A stretch of 64,000 nt of DNA, taken from CAVPHV01 sp963821095 (GTDB taxonomy: Bacteria > Actinomycetota > Acidimicrobiia > Spongiisociales > UBA5794). The translations under genes were made by a program, and so were the position numbers. Positions 44,872 through 53,271 of this stretch are shown piece after piece. The stretch spans positions 1-64,000 of the forward strand of contig CAWGCJ010000022.1 in the NCBI GenBank assembly GCA_963821095.1, in the 5' to 3' direction. A model generated the notes under the pieces. It made no database searches. It saw only the letters and a list, made by a program, of their open reading frames with translations, and had not been told where the DNA came from. The stretch's first letter is position 1. Each line of letters opens with the position of its first letter.

Positions 44872-46434
44872 ATGCGAGCTGACGATCGAGCAACCGCCGA
44901 AGGCATTCTCTTCACCGACCAGTACCAGCTTTCGATGGCGCAGCTGTACTTCCGCAGGGGTCTGCACGAGCGTCGCGCCCAGTTCGACTACTCGTTCCGC
45001 ACGTACCCGGATTACGGCCGCCACCAGGCCGGCTACTGCGTAGCGGCCGGGATGGGGTGGATGCTCGACTGGATGGAGGAGACCCGGTTTCGGCCCCGAG
45101 ATCTTGATTTGCTCCGCAGCCAGCGGGGGAGCGCCGGTGCCCCCGTGTTCGGGGACGATTTCCTTGGCTGGCTCGAAGGGGCCGGGCATTTCGGCGAGGT
45201 GTCCGTGCGGGCCATCCCGGAGGGGCGCGTGGTCCACCCCTATGCACCGGCTGCGATCATCGAGGGTCCGCTTGCCATGGCGCAGATCCTCGAGACCTCG
45301 TTCCTCAACCACCTCAACTATCAGACGCTGATCGCTACCAAGGCATCGCGGGTCCGCGAAGCCGGTCAGAATCGGCCTGTGCTCGAGTTCGGACTGCGCC
45401 GGGGGCCGGCGATGGGCGCCAACGCCGGTGCCCGGGCTGCCCTCATCGGCGGAGCCGAATTCACGTCCAACGTCGGCACGTCTCACCTCCTCGGCATCGA
45501 GCCGAAGGGCACCCACGCCCACTCCATGGTGCAGGTGTTCATGGCACTGGGCGAGGGTGAACTGGACGCCTTTCGGGCATACGCAGAGGTCTACCCGGAT
45601 GACTGCGTCCTTCTGGTCGACACCATCGACACCTTGGACAGCGGCGTGCCCAACGCCATCACCGTCTTCCGCGAATTGCGCGAGCGTGGCCACCAACCCC
45701 GTGGGATCCGGCTCGACTCGGGCGATCTGGCCTATCTCGGCATCCAGGCGGCTCGAATGCTCGACGCCGCCGGCTTCGAGGACGTCGACATCGTGCTGTC
45801 GAGCAACCTCGATGAACTCGCCATGTGGCAGATCCTCTCCCAAATCGAGCAAGAGGCCGGTCGGTACGGCGTCGACCCTGCGGCCTTGAAGGATCGCCTC
45901 GTCTACGGGGTGGGGACAAGACTGATCACGTCGCAGGGACAATCGTCGCTCGATGGCGTCTACAAACTGGTGGCGCTCGAGGATCAGGGACAGTGGCAGC
46001 CGGCGCTGAAGATTTCGGAGTCCGCGGCCAAGATTCCGGCGCCGGGGGCCAAGGCCGTGTGGCGTATCTACGACCGCCGGGGGAGCGCCACCGCCGATGT
46101 CGTTTCGGCCGCCGATGAGGACCTCAGCGTGATCGAACCGCTTGTGTTGCACCACCCGTATCGAGATGGGATTCATCGTGACTTGGCGCAGGTCGACATC
46201 ACGAGGGTGGAGAGCCTGCTCGAGCCGGCGTTTGTTGCCGGCACTCGGGCGGGTCCCGAGGAGTCGATCGACGTGTGCCGGGCGCGGCGAGTCGCCGACC
46301 TCGAACTGCTCGATCCCGGGGTGCGCCGGCTGGTCAATCCCCACATCTATCACGTCTCGATCACCGATCGAGTGAAGCGACTCCAACGCGACCTCATCGC
46401 CAAGGCTCGAGCGAGCGTGCCCGACGAGGCGTAG
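44872..46434 (+). CDS. pncB: Nicotinate phosphoribosyltransferase
   Basis: A 520-aa enzyme making nicotinate mononucleotide from nicotinate and PRPP (Preiss-Handler NAD salvage). Visible features are LFTDQYQLSMAQLYFRRGLH at the N-terminus, EFGLRRGPAMGANAGARAAL, SNVGTSHLLGIEPKGTHAHS (catalytic His region), GIRLDSGDLAYLGIQAARML and YGVGTRLITSQGQSSL. A long C-terminal part ends NPHIYHVSITDRVKRLQRDL. The nicotinamidase gene at 51 kb would supply its substrate. Confidence 0.95.
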   Translation: MRADDRATAEGILFTDQYQLSMAQLYFRRGLHERRAQFDYSFRTYPDYGRHQAGYCVAAGMGWMLDWMEETRFRPRDLDLLRSQRGSAGAPVFGDDFLGWLEGAGHFGEVSVRAIPEGRVVHPYAPAAIIEGPLAMAQILETSFLNHLNYQTLIATKASRVREAGQNRPVLEFGLRRGPAMGANAGARAALIGGAEFTSNVGTSHLLGIEPKGTHAHSMVQVFMALGEGELDAFRAYAEVYPDDCVLLVDTIDTLDSGVPNAITVFRELRERGHQPRGIRLDSGDLAYLGIQAARMLDAAGFEDVDIVLSSNLDELAMWQILSQIEQEAGRYGVDPAALKDRLVYGVGTRLITSQGQSSLDGVYKLVALEDQGQWQPALKISESAAKIPAPGAKAVWRIYDRRGSATADVVSAADEDLSVIEPLVLHHPYRDGIHRDLAQVDITRVESLLEPAFVAGTRAGPEESIDVCRARRVADLELLDPGVRRLVNPHIYHVSITDRVKRLQRDLIAKARASVPDEA

Positions 46435-46552
46435 GCGAGGAACCCCTCAGGCTGCTGCGCAAGGAACGTCGAGCCAATCGCAAGATGGGGAAAGCGCTCA
46501 CCCTGCTGGATGGAATACCTTCTGGGGAAGGCGAACCAGACAGGAGATCCTC

Positions 46553-47041
46553 ATGTCAGACAGCAGCTACACGCTCAACCCGATCGGCCACGTCGCGGCC
46601 GACGAGGGCGGATTCTCGCTCATGGTCGACGAGCCATACCGACCTGCGCTCATCGAGCTCGATGGCTTCAGCCACCTCAACGTGCTCTGGTGGTGCCACC
46701 TGCTGGACGAACCGATGTTCCGCGAGATGACCATCGCCGAGAGGCCCTACCGGAATGCGCCGGAAGCCATCGGCATCTTCGCCACCAGATCGCCGGCACG
46801 ACCCAACCCGATTGCGCTCACTGCGGTGCCGGTCATCTCGATTGATGAGGCGGCCGGCGTCGTGCGGATTCCGTTCATCGATGCCGAAGACGGCACACCC
46901 ATTCTCGACATCAAGCCATACCACCCGGCAGTTGATCGGGTCAGGGAGGCCCACACCCCTGAGTGGTGCGCAAATTGGCCAGAGTGGTATGAAGACTCGG
47001 CGACTTTCGACTGGGCCGCGGTGTTTGAGAATGCTCAGTAG
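46553..47041 (+). CDS. trmO: TrmO/TsaA-family tRNA methyltransferase
   Basis: A 162-aa protein of the TsaA/YaeB fold, which N6-methylates t6A37 in tRNA using SAM. Motifs are LNPIGHVAADEGG at the start, FSHLNVLWWCHLLDEPMFRE, then IGIFATRSPARPNPIALTAV (the family signature) and PILDIKPYHPAVD. Length matches bacterial members that lack the C-terminal extension of E. coli TrmO. A GGAG site lies just before the ATG. It overlaps the convergent AraC-type gene by 7 bases. Confidence 0.9.
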   Translation: MSDSSYTLNPIGHVAADEGGFSLMVDEPYRPALIELDGFSHLNVLWWCHLLDEPMFREMTIAERPYRNAPEAIGIFATRSPARPNPIALTAVPVISIDEAAGVVRIPFIDAEDGTPILDIKPYHPAVDRVREAHTPEWCANWPEWYEDSATFDWAAVFENAQ

Positions 47042-48039
47042 CGGCGCAGCGGACGCACCGGGAGGCAGATGTCGACGAGTTGTTTTGCCGGATCGCTTGC
47101 TTGGCGACCAATGAAGTAGCGCTCGTACGGGTGCCTGTCGTCGGGTTCGTATCCACTGTCGGGGAGCCACCCTCCGGCGAGGGCGTACCACGCTTCGGGA
47201 TAGTCCTGCTCTCCCAGTTCATAGTGGCCCACTGCGTAGGTTCCTCCATCGACGTCCATCTGACCAACGTCACCGGAGGTTTCGGCGTCGGGCGGCACGG
47301 TGATGCAGACGCTGACCCGGAGCCGGTCGTCTTCGGTGATGCTCGGGTTGTCGTGGTACAGGGCGAGCAACCAGCTCTCGGCACGAACGAAGCCGCGCGG
47401 CTGTGCCCAGGACATCAGCCGGGTGAACAGGTCGGCGAAGACCTCGCCGAGACCTTGGTAGCGCCCAGTATGGCGTACGTAGGCGACATGGAGCGTCGGC
47501 AGCTCCGCAACGGTGACGGTGGCCGGTTCGAGCGATCCGCTGCGGATTCGCCAGGTGATGTCGCTCGTCTCGGGCCGGAGATCGGCATCGATGATTCCGT
47601 AGCCGGCGCTGACGGACCCAATGTTGCCGATGACATCCCTGATGCTCTCGCCCGGCTCGCGCTGGTAGTCGAGGTAGCCGCCGTCCCTCCACTCCGTGGC
47701 GCTCATTCCGAAGGCTTCTTTGAAGGCGCGGGCAAATGAAGACGGACTCGTGAAGCCGCAGTCCGTGGCGACGGTGGTGATGGAACGCTGGGGGTGCTGC
47801 ACCAGCAGCGTGGCGGCTCGCTCGACACGCAGCCGGCCGATGAAGCGGTTCAACGTCTCTCCGACGAGCGTGCCGAAGACGCGGTGGAAGTGATACGGCG
47901 AGAAGTGGGCGACGGCGGCCAGCTTCGCCAGGGTCAGTTCATCGGCGAGATTCGCCTCGATGTAGTCGATGACGGCGTTGACTCGCTCGACGTAGACCGG
48001 TCGGTTGCCAATTTCCTGTGCTGAATCGCGATCCGCCAC
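47035..48039 (-). CDS. AraC-family regulator with GyrI-like effector domain
   Basis: A 334-aa regulator from GTG 48039. The N-terminal double helix-turn-helix (LTLAKLAAVAHFSPYHFHRV and TTVATDCGFTSPSSFARAFK) is of the SoxS/Rob kind. The C-terminal GyrI-like domain starts VTVAELPTLHVAYVRHTGRY and ends ERYFIGRQASDPAKQLVDIC. Such proteins bind small, often cationic, drugs and activate efflux genes. A longer frame to 48087 exists, but its residues are not family-like. It could act on the MFS gene nearby; that link is only positional. Confidence 0.9.
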   Translation of the reverse strand: MADRDSAQEIGNRPVYVERVNAVIDYIEANLADELTLAKLAAVAHFSPYHFHRVFGTLVGETLNRFIGRLRVERAATLLVQHPQRSITTVATDCGFTSPSSFARAFKEAFGMSATEWRDGGYLDYQREPGESIRDVIGNIGSVSAGYGIIDADLRPETSDITWRIRSGSLEPATVTVAELPTLHVAYVRHTGRYQGLGEVFADLFTRLMSWAQPRGFVRAESWLLALYHDNPSITEDDRLRVSVCITVPPDAETSGDVGQMDVDGGTYAVGHYELGEQDYPEAWYALAGGWLPDSGYEPDDRHPYERYFIGRQASDPAKQLVDICLPVRPLRRY

Positions 48040-48124
48040 GGTGTTTCCCGTCGAGGAGCCCCACGATACCGGAGGGCTCCGGCGCACTGATCGATGTCCC
48101 CTTTTGGTTAGCAGCGGCGTCTAA

Positions 48125-48286
48125 TTACGCGAGACAGACCGGGGAGGATCTGATGAGGAATCGTGTGTTGGTGCTCGCACGATCGACGTTGAGGTCGTGG
48201 CCGGGATTGACACCGAGGTCGTCGTCACCGGGATCCCGGCAGACGGTGAACCTGAACCATGCCCGTTGCTCACTTTTGGCTCTTGA
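48125..48286 (+). other. Coding-like stretch without a start codon, possible gene remnant
   Basis: One plus frame reads ESCVGARTIDVEVVAGIDTE then VVVTGIPADGEPEPCPLLTF, ending at TGA 48284-48286. It is balanced and beta-rich, unlike the usual shadow frames, but it has no ATG/GTG/TTG near its 5' end and no partner sequence. The minus strand is also open here as a Ser/Thr-rich frame. It may be a fragment left by deletion. Confidence 0.25.
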
Positions 48287-48342
48287 CGGCGCGCTGCGGC
48301 AGGACTCAACTGGAAGAGAGACTCCAGATGGGGAGGTGTCGG

Positions 48343-48792
48343 ATGACGAGGGCCACCGAATGGGTGTTGGGAGTCGTCGGCGGTGTTGCCCTGACCGCTG
48401 GTGCGGTCTTGCTCTTTCGCGGAGATGACCAGTTCGTTGGCCTTGGGGGCGACCTCAGTTGGCAAGTCGGGGACATCGCCGCGGGGTGGGGCTACGCGCT
48501 GCTGATCGGCGGATGCGTCCCTCTGGCCCTCGGCGCAGCGTTGATCGTGTGGGAGCGACGCCATCCCCAGCCTCAGCAACAGCAGAGTGAGTTCGCGAAC
48601 CTGATGTGGCACATCGGTTTCTATGTGGTCGTCAACGCGTTCCTCTGGATTCAGGACATTGCGGCCGGTGGAGGGCTGGAATACGCCTACTGGATCACGA
48701 TCCCATGGGGCATCGGACTGGCAGCCCACATCACCGCCTACGTCGTCGAAGCACACGACGCGCAGCACCCGCATCTGCCACAACCGCATTGA
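48343..48792 (+). CDS. 2TM-domain membrane protein
   Basis: A 149-aa membrane protein from ATG 48343, with GGAGG 6 bases upstream. Two N-terminal helices (WVLGVVGGVALTAGAVLLF and GWGYALLIGGCVPLALGAAL) precede a C-terminal 2TM domain: FANLMWHIGFYVVVNAFLWI and WITIPWGIGLAAHITAYVVE. The His-rich pattern (F..H...Y..VN and WGIGL..H) is typical of the 2TM domain (PF13239), often fused to histidine kinases or found alone. Function is unknown. Confidence 0.85.
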   Translation: MTRATEWVLGVVGGVALTAGAVLLFRGDDQFVGLGGDLSWQVGDIAAGWGYALLIGGCVPLALGAALIVWERRHPQPQQQQSEFANLMWHIGFYVVVNAFLWIQDIAAGGGLEYAYWITIPWGIGLAAHITAYVVEAHDAQHPHLPQPH

Positions 48793-49000
48793 GGCTGGAT
48801 CACACCGGGATGACCCCCGGACCTGCGCGCCCAGCGTGGCGTGACCATCCGGTAGAACGACGGCCGACACTTCGGGACTCGGGTCGGTTTCCGGCGGCTC
48901 GTCCATGTGCCACTGGGTGAGCTGCGGGTCCCCCGCGGTTGTGACGACCGGCTCTACCTAGTGTGGCGTCGACGGGGCAAAGGTGGGGCAGAATTGGAGG

Positions 49001-49639
49001 ATGCGTTTGCGTTTGCTCTGGGCTGTTGTCTGCCTCGCTCTTGTTGTAGCGGGATGCGGTGGTGGCGAGATGTCGCTGAACGAGTATGTCGAGAGTGTCG
49101 ACGCCGTCTTTGATCGGGGTATGCAGCGATACGAGGAGGTCGTCGCCGGCCCGCAAGGATTGGTGCTTGTCGTTGGTCAAGGCCCGCATCTTGGTCTTGG
49201 CGATCAAGGGGCGCAGCTCACCGACTTCACGCCGCAGGATCTGCATGTGGCGCTTGAACAAGTCGCGGCGATACAGGCCGAGGCATTGGAGGCCGCGGCA
49301 GCCATTGATCCACCCGAGCAGATCGCAGATCTCCACGAGCTGTACTTCAGAGAACTCCCGATTGCCGAGCTGGCCGTCCGGGCTGGCGTTGCTGCGGACT
49401 GGGAAGAACTCTCCGATAGCCCCGAGATGGCGGCATATCGGGAAGCACTTGCCGCCGACAATCAGGTGTGCGCCGACCTGCAAGCCAAACTCAATGCCAC
49501 CGCCGATCGGGAGGTCTTCGCCGAGAACCCGTGGCTGCCTGGTGAGCTGAAGGAGATTGTCGACTACGCGCTCGGATGCTCATCGCTCCCGTCGAATCCG
49601 GAAGATGCCTACCGCCCGCCGCCGGCGACGGATCCCTAG
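49001..49639 (+). CDS. Lipoprotein of a two-member paralogous family, copy 1
   Basis: A 212-aa predicted lipoprotein: signal RLLWAVVCLALVVAGCGGGE with the lipid Cys near residue 19, then LNEYVESVDAVFDRGMQRYE. It shares with the protein at 50309-50863 the pattern EY near the start, a DPPEQIADLH block mid-way, a Cys near DNQVCADLQAKLNATADREV and an end ELKEIVDYALGC. The helical, acidic domain has no known function. GTG 48983 is an alternative start. The GGAGG directly touches ATG 49001, so initiation there is uncertain. Confidence 0.75.
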   Translation: MRLRLLWAVVCLALVVAGCGGGEMSLNEYVESVDAVFDRGMQRYEEVVAGPQGLVLVVGQGPHLGLGDQGAQLTDFTPQDLHVALEQVAAIQAEALEAAAAIDPPEQIADLHELYFRELPIAELAVRAGVAADWEELSDSPEMAAYREALAADNQVCADLQAKLNATADREVFAENPWLPGELKEIVDYALGCSSLPSNPEDAYRPPPATDP

Positions 49640-49777
49640 AGCGGCCTCTGGCATCAGCCCGCGATCCGGCCAACCCGGTCTTGGCGGCTGTCGTGTCGGC
49701 ACCGGCGAACACGTCGACTTCGCCCGGTAATCCGATGGCGCGTTGGATGGTGCTGCCGGGGCCGCCAAGGCTGTGAC

Positions 49778-50227
49778 TCAGGCCGTAGGGCGCGGGGCGT
49801 AGGTGATGCTGCGGAAAGGCCATTGCTCGGCGAGCCAGTCGCTGAGTGCCATCCATACGATGGTGTCCATCTCAGCTCGGCTTTCTCGGACCCACGACCT
49901 CACCTGGGCGCCGTCGCCATCTTTGGCCGGGTAGATGTATACGCACCCGATGACATCGTCGTGGTCGAGTATCGAGTAGGTGAAGCCCGCTCGTTCGGCG
50001 AAATGTCTCGCATGCATGTCCATATCGGCCATGTTCTCCTCGAGTGTCATCGGAGCCGGCCAGTCCCAATCCTCCATTCCAGGTGTGGCCCGTATGTAGT
50101 CGATGCTCGACATCCACGCCTGGTGGTCCCGTTGGTTGTGCACCGGGCCGAGCGGCTCGAGTCGAAACCCGGGTCCGTCGAACACCACAGGAACATCGAA
50201 GTCCTCGGGGACGAATGGTTCTGCCAT
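49778..50227 (-). CDS. GNAT-family N-acetyltransferase
   Basis: A 149-aa protein containing FRLEPLGPVHNQRDHQAWMS and FAERAGFTYSILDHDDVIGC, then VYIYPAKDGDGAQVRSWVRE. This is the GNAT core strands 4-5 with the acetyl-CoA-binding edge, as in a family of small actinobacterial GNATs. The substrate is unknown. It is encoded between the two paralogous lipoproteins, oriented with the second one. Confidence 0.72.
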   Translation of the reverse strand: MAEPFVPEDFDVPVVFDGPGFRLEPLGPVHNQRDHQAWMSSIDYIRATPGMEDWDWPAPMTLEENMADMDMHARHFAERAGFTYSILDHDDVIGCVYIYPAKDGDGAQVRSWVRESRAEMDTIVWMALSDWLAEQWPFRSITYAPRPTA

Positions 50228-50308
50228 GTCTCCACCCTACGTCGATGGCCGCCGTTCGATCGGTCACACGACTGAATTCTGCCGATCAGCGTGGTTCCCC
50301 GAGCTAGG

Positions 50309-50863
50309 TCACGGCGGCGGACAGCCGAAGGCAACACTGACGACTTCGGTCATCTCAGACGGGATCCAGGAGTTGCCTTCGAGGACCTCGCGTTCCTCGG
50401 TGGCGTCGAATTCCGCCTGGCTCGCCCGACAAAACGCAAAAACCTCACCGAGGATCGCCTTTGCGGCCTGTCCTTCGGGAGTGTCATCCCACGGCCAGTG
50501 GTCCGTCATGGTCTCGAACGTTGCGGCGCGAACTGCCAGCGCCTCGTCGGCTACGGTGATTCGGTCGAAGATGTCGATGGATTCCGCATGCATGCCGGCA
50601 ACCTCTTCGGGCGGATCGAGGTCCTCAACGCCTCCCAGAAATTCGGCGCGAATCGCCAGCCTCTGCTCCCAATAGTCCTCGGCCCTCTCCGCGGTCGGCG
50701 GCTGCGACGTCCACTCTTCATCGATTGAGGCGAACCGGGCCTCCATCTCCGCGACCAGGTGTTCTATCTCGGCGGCGTATTCGGTCACGGTGAGACTGTC
50801 GCCGCCACAGGCCGCCACGGTTGCGGCGAGAAGGGCACCGGCAATGATGAAACGTATCCGCAT
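50309..50863 (-). CDS. Lipoprotein of a two-member paralogous family, copy 2
   Basis: A 184-aa predicted lipoprotein with signal RFIIAGALLAATVAACGGDS (lipid Cys near residue 19), then LTVTEYAAEIEHLVAEMEAR. Shared marks with the 49001 protein are the EY pair, DPPEEVAGMH, AFCRASQAEFDATEEREV and the final EMTEVVSVAFGC. The two therefore descend from one gene but now lie on opposite strands 0.7 kb apart. The conserved Cys pair may form a disulfide. Function unknown. Confidence 0.78.
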   Translation of the reverse strand: MRIRFIIAGALLAATVAACGGDSLTVTEYAAEIEHLVAEMEARFASIDEEWTSQPPTAERAEDYWEQRLAIRAEFLGGVEDLDPPEEVAGMHAESIDIFDRITVADEALAVRAATFETMTDHWPWDDTPEGQAAKAILGEVFAFCRASQAEFDATEEREVLEGNSWIPSEMTEVVSVAFGCPPP

Positions 50864-50935
50864 TGTGTCACCGTGGCGGTGAGGTCCCCATGTCGGTAGG
50901 GCCGACCGTCACCAGCGGCCGGTTGGGCTGCCCTG

Positions 50936-51520
50936 CTAAGCGACCTCGACGCCGCCGGCGACCATCTCGGCCACGGCACGGGCGCCGTCGCCCGGAGCAA
51001 GGTTGACGGCGCGTATCCCATCGGCGAGCACAATGGGGGCGAGTCCACCGTGGGCGGCGTCGACCGCGGTTGCCTTCACGCAGTAGTCGGTCGCCAGACC
51101 TACGACGAAGACCTGCTCGATCGAGCGTCTCTCGAGCATCGCAGCAAGACCGGTCGGCGTCTCATCACCGGTCTCTGGATCGCGAACGGTGAAGCCCGAG
51201 TATCCGTCCTCTCCGCCGGTGCCCTTCTGAACCACGGGCCCGGCGACGTCGAGATCGGGGTGGAACTCGGCGCCCCAGGTCCCGGCGACGCAGTGTGTGG
51301 GCCAGATGCCGCCGTCCTTGGCGAAGTGCGGCGTCGAATCAGGGTGCCAGTCCTGGGTGTAGACCACGAACCCGCCGCTGGCCGCAGCATCGGCTATCTC
51401 GCGATTGATGAATGGGATCGTGTCCTCGCCACCGGCGACGTAGAGGGAGCCGCCTGGGTCGGCAAAGTCATTCTGGCAATCGACCACGATCAGGGCCGTT
51501 GCCGGGCTGTACCTGGTCAC
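50936..51520 (-). CDS. pncA: Nicotinamidase
   Basis: A 194-aa isochorismatase-fold hydrolase converting nicotinamide to nicotinate. Catalytic features are LIVVDCQNDFADPGGSL (Asp), the metal site DWHPDSTPHF and the nucleophile region VVGLATDYCVKATAVDA (Cys). The Lys in VVQKGTGGEDGYSGF completes the triad region. GTG 51520 overlaps the sufU stop (GTGA), so it is translated with the sufC-sufS-sufU operon. Its product feeds pncB at 44872. Confidence 0.93.
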   Translation of the reverse strand: MTRYSPATALIVVDCQNDFADPGGSLYVAGGEDTIPFINREIADAAASGGFVVYTQDWHPDSTPHFAKDGGIWPTHCVAGTWGAEFHPDLDVAGPVVQKGTGGEDGYSGFTVRDPETGDETPTGLAAMLERRSIEQVFVVGLATDYCVKATAVDAAHGGLAPIVLADGIRAVNLAPGDGARAVAEMVAGGVEVA

Positions 51521-51969
51521 GAGGCGTCGTGCTGGGCGAGGGCATCCTCGAGGGTGGCCCAGGGCAGGTCGGCGCACTTGATCCTGACCGGGAACTTGCG
51601 CACTCCCTGGAGGGCCTCGAGGTCGCCGAGCACCGACCCAGGCCGATGTGGATCAACCGGGCTCTCACCCTCCTCGATGGACATCATCAGCTTGAACTGA
51701 CGTACGAGTTCTGCCACCTCTTCGACCGACTTCCCAACGATGGCATCCGCCATCATCGAACCTGAGGCTTGCGAAATGGAACATCCCTGCCCCTGGATGG
51801 CGGCATCGACGATGCGTCCATCGGCGACGGCGAGATCGAGCGAGAACTCATCACCACACGACGGGTTGTTGCCCTCGGCGTGGATGTGGTCGCCGGCCAG
51901 CGACCCCTGGCGCCGCGGGTTGCGGTAGTGGTCGAGGATGACTTCGCGATAGAGCTCTTGGATTGCCAC
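51517..51969 (-). CDS. sufU: SufU-type Fe-S/sulfur-transfer protein
   Basis: A 150-aa IscU-like protein from GTG 51969. The three ligand Cys are in NNPSCGDEFSL, GQGCSISQASGSMM and VRIKCADLPWATLEDAL. The insertion between the second and third Cys (residues about 85-115) marks it as SufU rather than IscU. In Gram-positives and actinobacteria, SufU accepts sulfur from SufS by zinc-ligand exchange. It lies downstream of sufS (69 bases) and overlaps pncA. Confidence 0.95.
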   Translation of the reverse strand: MAIQELYREVILDHYRNPRRQGSLAGDHIHAEGNNPSCGDEFSLDLAVADGRIVDAAIQGQGCSISQASGSMMADAIVGKSVEEVAELVRQFKLMMSIEEGESPVDPHRPGSVLGDLEALQGVRKFPVRIKCADLPWATLEDALAQHDAS

Positions 51970-52038
51970 GTGGTTCCTTCTTGTCCCGGCGTGCGCAACG
52001 ATAACTCCCCTGAGGCGCTGCAATTCCCCATGCCGGTC

Positions 52039-53271
52039 TCAGGCGAGGCCGAACACCTCGCGGGCCTGGAGTAACCCGGCGATGAGAGCGTCGACATCGG
52101 AGGGGACGTTGTAGACGTAGAACGAGGCTCGGGCCGTGGCCGGCACCTCGAAGTGACGCATCAGCGGCTTGGCGCAGTGGTGGCCGGCGCGCACCGCCAC
52201 CCCCTGTTCCTCGTCGAGAATCGTTGCGAGGTCGTGGGGGTGGATGTCGGCCAGTTCGAAGCTGACGGCACCACCCCGCTTGGTGACATCGGTCGGGCCG
52301 AAGATCCTGAGGTCGGGGACTTCGGCGAGACGCTCGAGCGCATACGAGGTGATCTCGACCTCATGACGCCTGACGTCCTCCATGCCGAGGGCCGAGAGGT
52401 AGTCGATGGCGGCGCCGAAGCCGACCGCTTGGGCGATCGGAGGTGTTCCCGCCTCGAACTTGTGGGGGATCGGTGCCCACTTCGATTCGTAGAGGCGGAC
52501 GTCGGTGATCATCTCGCCACCACCCTCGAGCGGCTCCATCTCCTCGAGCCGTTCGCGTGTGCCCCACAACACGCCGATCCCAGTCGGGCCGAGCATCTTG
52601 TGGGCGCTGAAGGCAACAAAATCGGCGCCCATGGCCTGCACGTCCGTCGGGAGATGCGGTACGGCTTGCGCGCCATCGATTACAGCAATGGCGCCAACCG
52701 AATGGGCGGCATCGACCAACTCCCGGACTGGGCCAATCGTCCCGGTGACGTTCGACATTCCCGACACCGATACGATTGCCAATCGATCGTCGACCATCTT
52801 GTCGAGGGTGCTGAGGTCAACGCCGTATTCCTCATCGATATCCAGGTAGACGAGTTCGGCGCCGGTGCGTTTGGCCACGAGCTGCCAGGGAACCATGTTG
52901 GAGTGGTGCTCCATCTTGGTCAACAGGATTCGGCTGCCGGGCTCGAGTCGGTCGAGTCCCCAGCCGTAGGCGGTGAGGTTCAGCGCCGCCGTTGTCCCCC
53001 TGGTGAAGATGATCTCGCTCGGTGTCGCCGCGTTGACGAAACGGGCGACCTTGGCGCGGGCGCTTTCGTACGCCGTGGTGGCTTCATCAGCGAGTAGGTA
53101 CGCCCCGCGATGCACGTTGGCGTTGATGGTCCGGTAGTAGTCCGAGATGGCATCGATGACCTGGTTCGGCTTCTGGGTGGTGGCTGCGGAATCCAAGTAG
53201 ACCAGCGGCTTGCCGTTGACCTCACGTTCGAGGATCGGAAAGTCCTTGCGGATCGCCGCCGCGTCCATCAT
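52039..53271 (-). CDS. sufS: Cysteine desulfurase SufS
   Basis: A 410-aa group II cysteine desulfurase. PLP features are GKPLVYLDSAATTQKPNQVI near residue 20, TKMEHHSNMVPWQLVAKRTG, AVIDGAQAVPHLP (cofactor Asp) and FVAFSAHKMLGPTGIGVLWG (Schiff-base Lys). The sulfur-carrying Cys is in RAGHHCAKPLM near residue 365. It takes sulfur from cysteine and hands it to SufU. Its ATG overlaps the sufC stop by 4 bases. Confidence 0.96.
   Translation of the reverse strand: MMDAAAIRKDFPILEREVNGKPLVYLDSAATTQKPNQVIDAISDYYRTINANVHRGAYLLADEATTAYESARAKVARFVNAATPSEIIFTRGTTAALNLTAYGWGLDRLEPGSRILLTKMEHHSNMVPWQLVAKRTGAELVYLDIDEEYGVDLSTLDKMVDDRLAIVSVSGMSNVTGTIGPVRELVDAAHSVGAIAVIDGAQAVPHLPTDVQAMGADFVAFSAHKMLGPTGIGVLWGTRERLEEMEPLEGGGEMITDVRLYESKWAPIPHKFEAGTPPIAQAVGFGAAIDYLSALGMEDVRRHEVEITSYALERLAEVPDLRIFGPTDVTKRGGAVSFELADIHPHDLATILDEEQGVAVRAGHHCAKPLMRHFEVPATARASFYVYNVPSDVDALIAGLLQAREVFGLA

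Noticed and set aside
44521..46386. 621-aa minus-strand frame over pncB and the MFS end
   Set aside because: Spans two real plus-strand genes and has no recognisable domain.
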